A program made the position numbers and the translations under genes. Shown piece after piece: positions 16,178 to 24,455 of a stretch of DNA of 64,000 nucleotides (its first letter is position 1; every line of letters starts with the position of its first letter). The notes under the pieces were generated by a model, which saw nothing but the letters and a program-made list of their open reading frames with translations, was not told the origin of the DNA and did no database searches. Source of the DNA: Streptomyces sp. col6 (GTDB taxonomy: Bacteria; Actinomycetota; Actinomycetes; Streptomycetales; Streptomycetaceae); contig NZ_RDBL01000006.1 of assembly GCF_008042035.1 (NCBI RefSeq), forward strand, positions 1,501,302-1,565,301. Reading direction: 5' to 3'.

Positions 16178-16662
16178 AGCCGGTTCGGCACCGTCTTCTT
16201 CACCGCCGGGGCGAAAGCCGCGAGCGGGGTCGTGTCGTGTGCGTACGCCTCCGAGAGCGAGACCTCGACGTACGCCTTGCGCGAGGTGGTCGTCAGCCGG
16301 GGGCCGTCGTCCTCCCGCTGCTCCAGCATCCAGTTCACACCGTCCGCGGTGATCCCCTTCGACTGGTCGTCGTCCATCTCGGCGGGGCGCTCCACACCGC
16401 AGCGCAGTACGATCGCCCCGTCCCCCCACCCGGCGGTCAGCTCCGAACCGGGTTCCGGATCACCGCGCTCCAGACCGGCGACGGTATCCGGCAGTTCCCT
16501 GTCCAGCGCGCGGCAGTAGGCTGCGGCTTCCGGGGGCGGGGAGGGCACCGCGACCGACGCCGTCGCGTCGCCCGCGGAACAGCCCGCCGCGGCCAGCAAC
16601 AGCAGGGCGGCGGACGGACCGAGGAGCACGGGGTGGGGGAGCCGGCGGCTGGAGGACGTCAC
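16174..16662 (-). CDS. DUF3515 family lipoprotein
   Basis: 162-aa secreted lipoprotein of unknown function. The N-terminus has a charged region, a hydrophobic stretch and the lipobox LAAAGC with Cys at about residue 28, so it should be lipidated and anchored on the outer face of the membrane. The mature part is the actinobacterial DUF3515 domain with two further cysteines (AYCRAL and LRCGVER), which could form a disulfide. The adjacent convergent ddl suggests, but does not show, a cell-envelope role. Its stop codon sits inside the shared terminator. Confidence 0.88.
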   Translation of the reverse strand: MTSSSRRLPHPVLLGPSAALLLLAAAGCSAGDATASVAVPSPPPEAAAYCRALDRELPDTVAGLERGDPEPGSELTAGWGDGAIVLRCGVERPAEMDDDQSKGITADGVNWMLEQREDDGPRLTTTSRKAYVEVSLSEAYAHDTTPLAAFAPAVKKTVPNRL

Positions 16663-16682
16663 CGGCCCAGCGTAGACGGGGG

Positions 16683-16916
16683 CTACAGGTGAACGACCGG
16701 GCAGGTCAGGGTTCGGGTGATGCCGTCCACTTGCTGGACCCGTGCCACCACCATGCGTCCGAGTTCGTCGACCGTGTCGGCCTGGGCGCGCACGATCACG
16801 TCGTAGGGGCCGGTGACGTCTTCTGCCTGGATCACTCCCGGGATCTTGGAGATGGTCTCGGCGACGATCGACGCCTTGCCCACCTCGGTCTGAATGAGGA
16901 TGTACGCCTGTACCAC
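16683..16916 (-). CDS. Stand-alone Lrp/AsnC ligand-binding (RAM) domain protein
   Basis: 77-aa protein consisting only of the alpha-beta effector-binding domain of Lrp/AsnC regulators, without the helix-turn-helix. Visible landmarks are AYILIQTEVGKAS, GVIQAEDVTGPYDVIVRA (the ligand-pocket region) and the C-terminal ITRTLTCPVVHL. Such proteins oligomerise and bind amino acids, and may modulate full-length Lrp proteins; no partner is seen here. The GTG at 16916 is preceded by GGAGGTTCC, which fixes the start. It is divergent from thiL. Confidence 0.92.
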   Translation of the reverse strand: MVQAYILIQTEVGKASIVAETISKIPGVIQAEDVTGPYDVIVRAQADTVDELGRMVVARVQQVDGITRTLTCPVVHL

Positions 16917-17156
16917 GGAACCTCCAGGGCGGCCACGAGGATCATGTGGGGGAAAGGGACGCCACGTTATCGCGTCGCCACGCGCAGCGGGGAGACCCAC
17001 GGGCCGGATGACGTCCTCAGCGTGGCGTACAGAACGCACAAGTTGACGTATCTCTTGACAGTACCGACAGCAGTGACGGCACGCGACCGCGAGTGGGGCG
17101 GCGCGGACGGGGGACAGGCCGGAGCGTCCGGCCCGACAGATGAGAGGTGACACTCG

Positions 17157-18128
17157 GTGAAGGCAACCGTGGGCGAGTTGGGGGAGTTCGGGCTCATCAG
17201 AGAGCTCACGTCCCGGCTCACCACCACTCCGGCGGTCCGGCTCGGACCGGGCGACGACGCCGCGGTCGTGACCGCCCCCGACCGCAGGGTCGTGGCCAGC
17301 ACGGACATCCTGCTGGAGGGACGGCACTTCCGGCGCGACTGGTCGACGGCGTACGACGTGGGCCGCAAGGCCGCCGCGCAGAACCTCGCCGACATCGCCG
17401 CCATGGGCGCCGTGCCCACCGCGCTGCTCCTCGGGCTCGTCGTCCCCGCCGAACTCCCGGTCACCTGGGCCGCGGAGCTGATGGACGGCCTGCGCGACGA
17501 GTGCCAGGTCGCGGGGGCGGCCGTGGTCGGCGGCGACGTGGTGCGCGGTGACATCATCACCGTCTCGATCACCGCGCTCGGCGACCTGCGCAACCACGAA
17601 CCCGTCACCCGGGCCGGCGCCCAGCCCGGGGACGTCGTCGCGGTCACCGGCTGGCTCGGCTGGTCCGCCGCCGGGTACGCCGTGCTCTCCCGGGGCTTCC
17701 GCTCGCCGCGCGCCTTCGTGGAGGCGCACCGCCGCCCCGAACCGCCGTACCACGCGGGCCCCGCGGCCGCCGGGCTCGGCGCCACCGCCATGACCGACGT
17801 CAGCGACGGGCTCGTCGCCGACCTCGGGCACATCGCCGAGGCCAGCAAGGTCCGCATCGACCTGCGCTCCGGGCTCATCGACGTACCGTCCCAGATGTCG
17901 GACATCGGGCAGGCCGTCGGCGTCGACCCGCTCCAGTGGGTCCTCACCGGGGGCGAGGACCACGCGATCGTCGCCACCTTCCCGGCCGATGTGAAGCTGC
18001 CGGCCCGCTGGAAGGTGATCGGCGAGGTCCTCAACCCCTCGGCGCTGCCCCAGGTGACGGTCGACGGGGCGCCCTGGACCAGCAAGAACGGCTGGGACCA
18101 CTTCGGCGACATCGAGGACGCCCAGTAG
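17157..18128 (+). CDS. thiL: Thiamine-monophosphate kinase
   Basis: 323-aa PurM-like enzyme that phosphorylates thiamine monophosphate to thiamine pyrophosphate, the last step of the pathway. Visible motifs are [10 protein letters not shown], the metal/ATP site GPGDDAAVV (about 32), [11 protein letters not shown] (about 50), [14 protein letters not shown], and [11 protein letters not shown] (about 124). The GTG start follows GAGAGGTGACACTCG. thiD starts 10 bp after the stop, giving a thiLD unit. I saw no TPP riboswitch in front of it. Confidence 0.95.
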   Translation: MKATVGELGEFGLIRELTSRLTTTPAVRLGPGDDAAVVTAPDRRVVASTDILLEGRHFRRDWSTAYDVGRKAAAQNLADIAAMGAVPTALLLGLVVPAELPVTWAAELMDGLRDECQVAGAAVVGGDVVRGDIITVSITALGDLRNHEPVTRAGAQPGDVVAVTGWLGWSAAGYAVLSRGFRSPRAFVEAHRRPEPPYHAGPAAAGLGATAMTDVSDGLVADLGHIAEASKVRIDLRSGLIDVPSQMSDIGQAVGVDPLQWVLTGGEDHAIVATFPADVKLPARWKVIGEVLNPSALPQVTVDGAPWTSKNGWDHFGDIEDAQ

Positions 18129-18138
18129 ATTGCGGCGT

Positions 18139-18948
18139 ATGCCGACAACCGACTCCGTACCTCCCCGTGTGCTCACCGTCGCCGGATCCGACTCCGGCGG
18201 CGGTGCGGGCATCCAGGCCGACCTCAAGACGATGCTGGCGCTCGGCACGCACGGAATGAGCGTGCTGACCGCCGTCACCGCGCAGAACTCCCTCGGCGTC
18301 CAGGGATCCTGGGAACTGCCCGCCGAAGCGGTCCGCGCCCAGTACCGCAGCGTCGTCGACGACATAGGCGTCGACGCGGTCAAGACCGGGATGCTCGCGT
18401 CCGCGCCCCTCGTGGAGACCGTCGCGGAACTCCTGGCGGGGACCGGGGCGCCCGTCGTCGTCGACCCGGTCGGCGTCTCCAAGCACGGCGACCCGCTCCT
18501 GGCCGCCGACGCCCTGGAATCGGTCCGCACGAAGCTGCTGCCCGTGGCGACCGTGGCGACCCCGAACCTCGACGAGGTGGCACAGCTCACGGGGATCACC
18601 GTCACCGACGAGGCCGGGATGCTCCGGGCCGCCGCCGCACTGCTCGGATTCGGGCCCCGCTGGGTCGTGGTCAAGGGCGGCCACCTGCCCGGCGAGCCCG
18701 TCGACCTGCTCACCGACGGCAGCGAGGAGCACTGGCTGCGCGCCCCCCGTCACGACAACCGCCACACCCACGGCACCGGCTGCACCCTCGCCTCGGCCAT
18801 CGCGAGCCACCTGGCGCTCGGCGCCGAGGTGCCGGCGGCGGTCCGGGCCGCGAAGGCGTACGTCACCGGGGCGATCGAGGCGGGCTTCGCGCTGGGCACG
18901 GGCATCGGCCCGGTCCGCCACGGCTGGCGGCTGCGCGACGCGGGCTGA
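18139..18948 (+). CDS. thiD: Hydroxymethylpyrimidine/phosphomethylpyrimidine kinase
   Basis: 269-aa ribokinase-family kinase that phosphorylates hydroxymethylpyrimidine and its phosphate in thiamine synthesis. It shows [20 protein letters not shown] (about 11-30, substrate site), KTGMLAS (about 80), [12 protein letters not shown] (about 176), and the catalytic anion hole [12 protein letters not shown] (about 212). The ATG at 18139 fits the usual family start; an in-frame TTG three codons earlier is possible. It is cotranscribed with thiL and ends before a strong bidirectional terminator. Confidence 0.95.
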   Translation: MPTTDSVPPRVLTVAGSDSGGGAGIQADLKTMLALGTHGMSVLTAVTAQNSLGVQGSWELPAEAVRAQYRSVVDDIGVDAVKTGMLASAPLVETVAELLAGTGAPVVVDPVGVSKHGDPLLAADALESVRTKLLPVATVATPNLDEVAQLTGITVTDEAGMLRAAAALLGFGPRWVVVKGGHLPGEPVDLLTDGSEEHWLRAPRHDNRHTHGTGCTLASAIASHLALGAEVPAAVRAAKAYVTGAIEAGFALGTGIGPVRHGWRLRDAG

Positions 18949-19012
18949 CCGCACGGCCCGGCCGGGGAGCGGGCGACCGCCCCCGGCGTCCGGGCCCCCG
19001 TCCGGGCACAGC

Positions 19013-19046
19013 AAAAAGCCGGTCCACCGAGATGGACCGGCTTTTT
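19013..19046. terminator. Bidirectional terminator between thiD and rpmB
   Basis: AAAAAGCCGGTCCA and TGGACCGGCTTTTT form a perfect 14-bp stem with a 6-base loop. The A and T ends make it a U-tract terminator in both directions. Confidence 0.93.
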
Positions 19047-19080
19047 GGGCAACCGGTAGGGCTGCGCTACGACGGGAACG

Positions 19081-19266
19081 TCAGCGCGCGACCTTGCCGG
19101 CCTTGATGCACGAGGTGCAGACGTTGAGCCGCTTCGGCGTCCGACCGACCACGGCACGCACGCGCTGGATGTTGGGGTTCCAGCGTCGGGACGTACGGCG
19201 GTGCGAGTGCGAAATGCTGTTGCCGAAGCTCGGCCCCTTGCCGCAAACGTCGCAGTTGGCAGCCAC
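19081..19266 (-). CDS. rpmB: 50S ribosomal protein L28, zinc-binding (C+) form
   Basis: 61-aa ribosomal protein of the large subunit. CDVC (5-8) and CTSC (about 50-53) give four cysteines for a zinc ribbon, so this is the C+ paralogue. Streptomycetes usually also encode zinc-free copies under Zur control elsewhere. The core [16 protein letters not shown] is typical of L28. It is monocistronic, between the bidirectional terminator and a 210-bp upstream region. Confidence 0.96.
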   Translation of the reverse strand: MAANCDVCGKGPSFGNSISHSHRRTSRRWNPNIQRVRAVVGRTPKRLNVCTSCIKAGKVAR

Positions 19267-19447
19267 GGGTCACTCCAAAGACTTCAGGTGCACTTACAGT
19301 GAATTCCGGTACGCCGGATTCAAGGACTGAAGTGGCGGTACCGGGGGAATGTCCCGACTCTCGTCGGGCAACCGAAGCAGCATACAACGCCTGCTCCGGA
19401 GATACGAAACTACCATGGCTTCCACCCCCGCCCGCCCCGCCCCCGGA

Positions 19448-19500
19448 CGTATGTGACCGGCCCGCCGCCCGCCAGGGCTACGCCGCGCCGGTCACATACG
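19448..19500 (-). terminator. Stem-loop at the 3' end of the TPR-like gene
   Basis: CGTATGTGACCGGC and GCCGGTCACATACG form a perfect 14-bp stem around a 25-base loop. One arm lies in the last codons of the leftward gene and the other beyond its stop, so termination and coding overlap. Confidence 0.65.
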
Positions 19501-22387
19501 CCCGCACCGACTCCGCCTCCGCCCGCCGCGCGTCCGCCGTCTCGTCCGTCCCCTCCGGCACCCCCTCGTACGCGTCGAGCACCGAACGCGCCCGCGACAA
19601 CGCCCCCGGCCCCCGCCCGAGGTCCGCCTCCAGCCACGCGCCCATCAGCATCGCGGCCGTGCCGAGGGCGAGATGGCCGGCCTCGCGGAACGTCTCCGCC
19701 GCCCGGTCCGCGTACCCGAGCGCCTCCTCGTACGCCACCCGCACCGGCTCGTCCGCCGCCTCGCCCGGCTCGCCCTCGCAGGCCTGGACGATCAGGTCGG
19801 CCGTCTGCCGGTACGTGCTCGCCAGCTCCGCGCCCAGCTCCGGACGCGCCGCGCACTCCCGCTCCGCCTCGGCCATGAACGTCCGGGCCTCGGGCAGCCG
19901 TTCCTCCCGCAGCGCGATCCAGGCCCGTACGCGCAGCGTCCGTACCAGACCCGACGTCTCGTCCAGCGAGCGCCACAGCTCCCCGGCCCGTGCGTAGGCC
20001 CGCTCGGCCTCCGCGTTCAGTTCGGCCCGGTACAGGGCCTCACCGGCGAGCTGGGCGAGCATCGCGTGATCGTGCTGCTCCGGCCACTCGCGCGCGAGGT
20101 CCGCCGCCCGCAGCCGGTGCTCCGCCGCGGCCCTCGGCTCGTCGAGCGCCATCAGCCCGTCGCCGAGCCACCACAGCGTCTGGACGAGCATGCCGTCGCC
20201 GTGGTGCTCGGCCGAGATGTCGGGCAGGACGGCCTCCAGCACGGCCGCCGCCTCCGCCGCCCGGCCCAGCCGCAGCAGCCAGCCGCCGAGCTGGTGCCGG
20301 GCGTAGACGCCCAGCGTGTCGCCCTCGCCGGACTCGTCCGCCCAGTGCGAGGCGTCCAGGCCCCGGTCCGCCGCCTCGGCCAGCTGCCCGGTCGCCGCCA
20401 GCACCTCGGCCAGCCGCAGATGCAGCCGGGCCAGCCCCGACGGGCCGACGAACGACTCCCCGTGCTCCAGCGCCGCCCGCGCGGCCCGCTCCGCCGTCGC
20501 GAAATCCTCCAGACCGGCCGCGATCCGCGCCGTCCCGGACTCGTACTCCACCGCCGCCCAGGGCAGCCCGGCCTCGTACACCTCGGCACAGGCCCGCTCG
20601 TACAGCCCGAGGGCGGCCGGGCCGTCGCCCCGGTGCGCGGCGACGTCCCCGAGGAAGGCCAGCGCCTCGGCGGTCCGGGTGGCGATCCGGTCCTCGCCGC
20701 ACCGGGGCTCGGTGAACGCCAGCACCTCGCGGGCCGCCTCTTCGAGGTCCGCGAGGGCGGCCTCATGACCCTTCTCGTCCTGGGCCCGCAGCATCCGCTG
20801 TTCGGTGATCCGGGCCCGGCAGACCAGGACCCCGGACGCCTGCCGGGCGGTGGCCCCGCCGTCGGCGTGCAGCGCGAGGCCCTGCTCCACGAGCGGCGCG
20901 ATCAGGGCCGCGGCCTCATCGGTCTCCCCGTCCAGCGACCGTGCGAACGCGCTCCTGGCCCGCGCCGCGACGGCCTCGCCCGCGTCGCCCCCGGCCTCGT
21001 ACAGCCCGGCCGCCCTCGCGAACGCCTCCGCGGCCTCGGCGGGCGGCAGACTGCCGTCCATCGCGAGGTGGTCCTCCAGGTTCGCCCGGTCCAGCGGCGC
21101 GAGCTCCGTCCCCTCGTCCGCCGCCCGCTCGGCCACCGCCCGCCAGGCGTCGCGGGCCCCGGGCCGCTGGGCCTCGGACAGCCGGTACGCCTCCGCGAGC
21201 AGCGCGGCCAGGTCCGGCGCCTCCGCCTCGGGGGCCACGGCCGCCGGACGTACGGGGGCGGGCGCCGCGCTCACCGGCCGCACCGCCCGTACACCCAGCG
21301 GCAGCCGGTCGAGCAGCGGAACCCGGGCCAGGCGTTCGCGCACCTCCTGGCTCACGTACGCGTTGCCGTTGCGCTCGTCGAAGCGGGCGGCCAGGGCGAA
21401 GGCCTGGGTCCGGGCCTCGGCGGCCAGCGCCGCGGCCGTCCACTCCGTGCCGGCCGGGCCGGGCACGGACTGCCCGCCGTGGCCGAGCGCGACGAGCCGG
21501 TCCATCAGCAGAGCGGTCACGGTCAGGAAGCTCATCAGGCTGCCCGGGTTCCCGCTGTCGGTGAAGTACGCCGGCCGCTCCGCCAGGATCTCCAGACCCC
21601 GGGCCTCGTTACCGGTCAGCGCGCAGAACTCGATGTGCAGGGCGGCCGAGTAGCGCATGCTCTCCATCGGCCGGACCATCCGGTACCCGCGCAGATGATG
21701 CGCCCGCGCCTGCTCCGCGCGGCCCGTCCGCAGCAGCGGCAGCAGGGAGCCCGCCAGCACGGCGTGCGGCTCGTGCGCACAGACGTGCTCGCCCTCCAGC
21801 ACCGGCGCCCAGGTCTTCAGCGCCTCCTCGTCCCGGCCGTTCCATACGTGCCAGGAACCCTGCCCGTGCAGCTCGCAGGCGTGGCAGTTGGCCATCCGGT
21901 CCCGGTCGGCGGCCAGCCAGGCGGTGAACGCCCGCTCGCCCCGCTCCCGGTCGCCCAGGTGCCGGGCGATCTCCAGCTCGCCCTGGCGCACGGCCCGCTC
22001 CGAGTGGCCGGCGAGCCGGTAGCGGTGCGCCATCTCCGCCTGCCACTTCTCGATCGAGGCGAGCGGGATGTGCGGCTGGTCGGTCATCGAGCTGGAGACC
22101 CACTTGAACATCCAGAACAGATGGTGGGTCATGAAGTCGCTGAACTCGCCCGGCTGTTCCTCCCACATGCGCAGCAGCCGCGCGAAGGGGACGAACATCT
22201 TGTCCTTCTCGGAGCTGTAGTTGTAGACCTGCAGCTGATGGACGAGGGCCTCGATCAGCAGCCCGGTGTCCCCGGTCTGCTCCGCCTCGGTCAGCAGCCG
22301 CTCCGAGCGGGCGTTGCGCGCGGGCCCCTCCGGCTCGTCCTGGTTCTCCCGCAGGGCCTGGCGGATCGTCGCGGCGTCGGCGCTCAT
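19478..22387 (-). CDS. Large helical-repeat (TPR-like) protein coupled to an HSP90-like ATPase
   Basis: 969-aa cytoplasmic protein built almost wholly from Ala/Glu/Arg-rich amphipathic helices in the helix-turn-helix rhythm of tetratricopeptide repeats; examples are AEAFARAAGLYEAGGDAGEA and ALLIEALVHQLQVYNYSSEK. A Pro/Ala-rich linker near residues 365-390 divides an N-terminal third with several Cys, Trp and His residues (for example CHACELHGQG, about 165) from a longer C-terminal repeat region. No catalytic domain, signal peptide or membrane segment is seen. It starts with MSADAATIRQALRENQ at 22387; the ATG overlaps the stop of the upstream HSP90-like gene (ATGA), so the two are almost certainly made together. 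A scaffold or co-chaperone role is inferred from this pairing only. Confidence 0.85.
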   Translation of the reverse strand: MSADAATIRQALRENQDEPEGPARNARSERLLTEAEQTGDTGLLIEALVHQLQVYNYSSEKDKMFVPFARLLRMWEEQPGEFSDFMTHHLFWMFKWVSSSMTDQPHIPLASIEKWQAEMAHRYRLAGHSERAVRQGELEIARHLGDRERGERAFTAWLAADRDRMANCHACELHGQGSWHVWNGRDEEALKTWAPVLEGEHVCAHEPHAVLAGSLLPLLRTGRAEQARAHHLRGYRMVRPMESMRYSAALHIEFCALTGNEARGLEILAERPAYFTDSGNPGSLMSFLTVTALLMDRLVALGHGGQSVPGPAGTEWTAAALAAEARTQAFALAARFDERNGNAYVSQEVRERLARVPLLDRLPLGVRAVRPVSAAPAPVRPAAVAPEAEAPDLAALLAEAYRLSEAQRPGARDAWRAVAERAADEGTELAPLDRANLEDHLAMDGSLPPAEAAEAFARAAGLYEAGGDAGEAVAARARSAFARSLDGETDEAAALIAPLVEQGLALHADGGATARQASGVLVCRARITEQRMLRAQDEKGHEAALADLEEAAREVLAFTEPRCGEDRIATRTAEALAFLGDVAAHRGDGPAALGLYERACAEVYEAGLPWAAVEYESGTARIAAGLEDFATAERAARAALEHGESFVGPSGLARLHLRLAEVLAATGQLAEAADRGLDASHWADESGEGDTLGVYARHQLGGWLLRLGRAAEAAAVLEAVLPDISAEHHGDGMLVQTLWWLGDGLMALDEPRAAAEHRLRAADLAREWPEQHDHAMLAQLAGEALYRAELNAEAERAYARAGELWRSLDETSGLVRTLRVRAWIALREERLPEARTFMAEAERECAARPELGAELASTYRQTADLIVQACEGEPGEAADEPVRVAYEEALGYADRAAETFREAGHLALGTAAMLMGAWLEADLGRGPGALSRARSVLDAYEGVPEGTDETADARRAEAESVRAYVTGAA

Positions 22388-24285
22388 CGGCCGTCCTCCT
22401 CGGGGTTCACGGGCGGGGTACGGTCGGTGCCGGGCGGTGCGGACGGCGGTGCGGACGGCGGTGCGGCCGGGGGCGCGGCCCACTCCAGGAGCCCCAGGAA
22501 CGCGCGGTTCAGCAGCGCCGAGTCGGCGGGCCGCAGTGGCCGCTGGGCCATCAGCAGCGCCTGCCCGTACAGCGCCTCCGTCGCGGTGGCGGCCAGCTCG
22601 GGGGTGTCCAGCGCACCGATGCGGCGGATCAGCGGGTTGAGCTGGTTCAGGACCAGCCGGGCGCGCGGCGCGCTGCCGCGCAACGAGCCCAGGATGCCCG
22701 CCCACAGGTCGTCCGCCTGCTCCTCGGCCTCCGCCCTGGCCTGCTCGTGGCGGACCGACCGGTCGTCCAGGTGCAGCGCGGGCGTGGTCACCGGGTGGTA
22801 GGCGCGCAGCACCACGTCGCAGCCCAGCGCGTCGAGCCGGGCGCGCGCCGCCGCGAGGAACGGGCCGAGCGCCAGCTCCTCGCGCGGGTCCGCGGCGTCC
22901 AGATGCGCGGTCACCGTGTCCGCGTCCAGCTCCGCGACCACCGTCCCCGGCCGGGCCGCGGGCAGCCGCTCGACCAGCTCGGTGTCGTACGTGTAGCCGC
23001 CGTTGACCACCCCGATGCCCTGCGCGGACGCGATCGGCGCGACCTGCCGGAACTCCTCCACGGACCGGGTGAAGTGCACGACGGGGTGACGCCGGGCGAA
23101 CTCCTCCAGCGACAGCCGCCCGTCCGTCGTCTCGAACGGCAGCCACGGCAGCATCGTGCGCCACATCGCGTCGTCGTGCCGGGCCAGCGACTTCACGCCC
23201 AGGTGGTGCACCGCCAGGAACTGCGCCAGCCGCTCCGGATCGCCCGCCGCGAGCCCTGTCAGCCACTCCCTGATCCGGTCGCCGAGCGCGTCGCGTACGG
23301 CGGCCAGCGTCTCGTCCGCGTACAGCGCCTCCCGCGAGGCCGTGGGCCGCAGGCTGTCCGTGTCGATCACGCACCGCACGAAGAACGCCCACTCGGGCAG
23401 CAGTTCCTCCGCCCGGTCCGTCAGCAGCATGCCCTTGAGATGGACCCGGTGGCCCGCCCGCTGCGCCGGGCTGACCGCAGACGGCAGGACGTGCGCCACC
23501 CCGCGTATCCCGGCGAGCGGCAGCGCGAGGTCGATCGTGTCGAGCGGGGTGAAGCCGAACTGCTCGTGGCAGTGGCGCGCCAGCGCCACCCGCCGCGCGG
23601 CCGGGCTCGGATACGCCCGGTCCCACGGGGCCGGCAGCGAGGTGACGGCCGCCTCGCCGACCCGGACGTCGTACGGCAGCAACGAACCGAAGTCACGGGC
23701 CAGCGACAGCACCCGCTCCTCCTCCAGCCACTCGGCGCTCCCCGGCCGGGCCGTCAGATGCACGGTGGTCCCGGGCTCCGGGCGCGCGCTGTCGGGCAGC
23801 GTACGGACGGTGTACGAACCGTCGTCCCGCGCGCACCACTCCACGGGCGGCTGTCCGGGCGTCCGGGCGGACCGGCTCACCACCCGGATCTCGGCCGCCA
23901 CCACGAAGCACGCCAGCAGCCCGATCCCGAACTGGCCGAGGAACCCGGCGCGTGCCGATGCGAGGCCGTCGGCTCCGTCCCGCTTGGAGCTGCGGCCGAT
24001 CGTGGCGAGGAGGTTGTGCACATCGGCCTCGGTCAGACCGATGCCGCTGTCCTCCACTCGCAGCCGGCCGTCCTCCACGGACAGCCGCACCAGCGCGGGC
24101 GCGTCCGGCTGTTCGGCCCGGCGGGCGGTGATGGCGTCGACGGCGTTCTGCAGCAGCTCGCGCAGATAGACGCGCGGCGAGGAGTAGAGGTGGTGGGAGA
24201 GGAGGTCGACCAGTCCGCGCAGATCCACCTGGAAGGTGTGCGGTTCCCTGGCGGCGGGGTCGGGTGCTGAAGTCTCAGATGTCAT
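22384..24285 (-). CDS. HSP90/HtpG-family ATPase
   Basis: 633-aa member of the HSP90 chaperone family. The N-terminal GHKL nucleotide site is intact: N box RELLQNAVDA (about 42-51), G1 motif VEDSGIGL (about 78), and lid/G2 motif GQFGIGLLACF (about 115). The middle domain retains ELLPEWAFFVRCVIDTDSL and the SREAL motif (about 305-335), whose Arg senses ATP gamma-phosphate in HSP90. The C-terminal third is divergent and ends in a Pro-rich tail finishing NPEEDGR, not the eukaryotic MEEVD. The ATG at 24285 starts right at the conserved domain. It is coupled by ATGA to the TPR-like gene and is divergent from recG. I saw no HspR or CIRCE element upstream. It may be an HtpG orthologue or a specialised paralogue. 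Confidence 0.88.
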   Translation of the reverse strand: MTSETSAPDPAAREPHTFQVDLRGLVDLLSHHLYSSPRVYLRELLQNAVDAITARRAEQPDAPALVRLSVEDGRLRVEDSGIGLTEADVHNLLATIGRSSKRDGADGLASARAGFLGQFGIGLLACFVVAAEIRVVSRSARTPGQPPVEWCARDDGSYTVRTLPDSARPEPGTTVHLTARPGSAEWLEEERVLSLARDFGSLLPYDVRVGEAAVTSLPAPWDRAYPSPAARRVALARHCHEQFGFTPLDTIDLALPLAGIRGVAHVLPSAVSPAQRAGHRVHLKGMLLTDRAEELLPEWAFFVRCVIDTDSLRPTASREALYADETLAAVRDALGDRIREWLTGLAAGDPERLAQFLAVHHLGVKSLARHDDAMWRTMLPWLPFETTDGRLSLEEFARRHPVVHFTRSVEEFRQVAPIASAQGIGVVNGGYTYDTELVERLPAARPGTVVAELDADTVTAHLDAADPREELALGPFLAAARARLDALGCDVVLRAYHPVTTPALHLDDRSVRHEQARAEAEEQADDLWAGILGSLRGSAPRARLVLNQLNPLIRRIGALDTPELAATATEALYGQALLMAQRPLRPADSALLNRAFLGLLEWAAPPAAPPSAPPSAPPGTDRTPPVNPEEDGR

Positions 24286-24455
24286 CGTCGCAGCGCCGGT
24301 GGGGGGTCTTGCGACAGCGCGGGTCGGGCGATCCCGGGAGGTGATCGCGGAGGGGAGGCGTGGGGAGCCGATCCTAGGGTCGCATCACGATTCCCACCAG
24401 GAGTTTCCGGGGTCCGGCGGCGCCCGGCGGACAACTGTCACTGCCGTGGTGTGCA

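Noticed and set aside
24286..24455. HspR (HAIR) or HrcA (CIRCE) element before the HSP90-like gene
   Set aside because: I looked for CTTGAGT/ACTCAAG and TTAGCACTC-type dyads in this gap and found neither.
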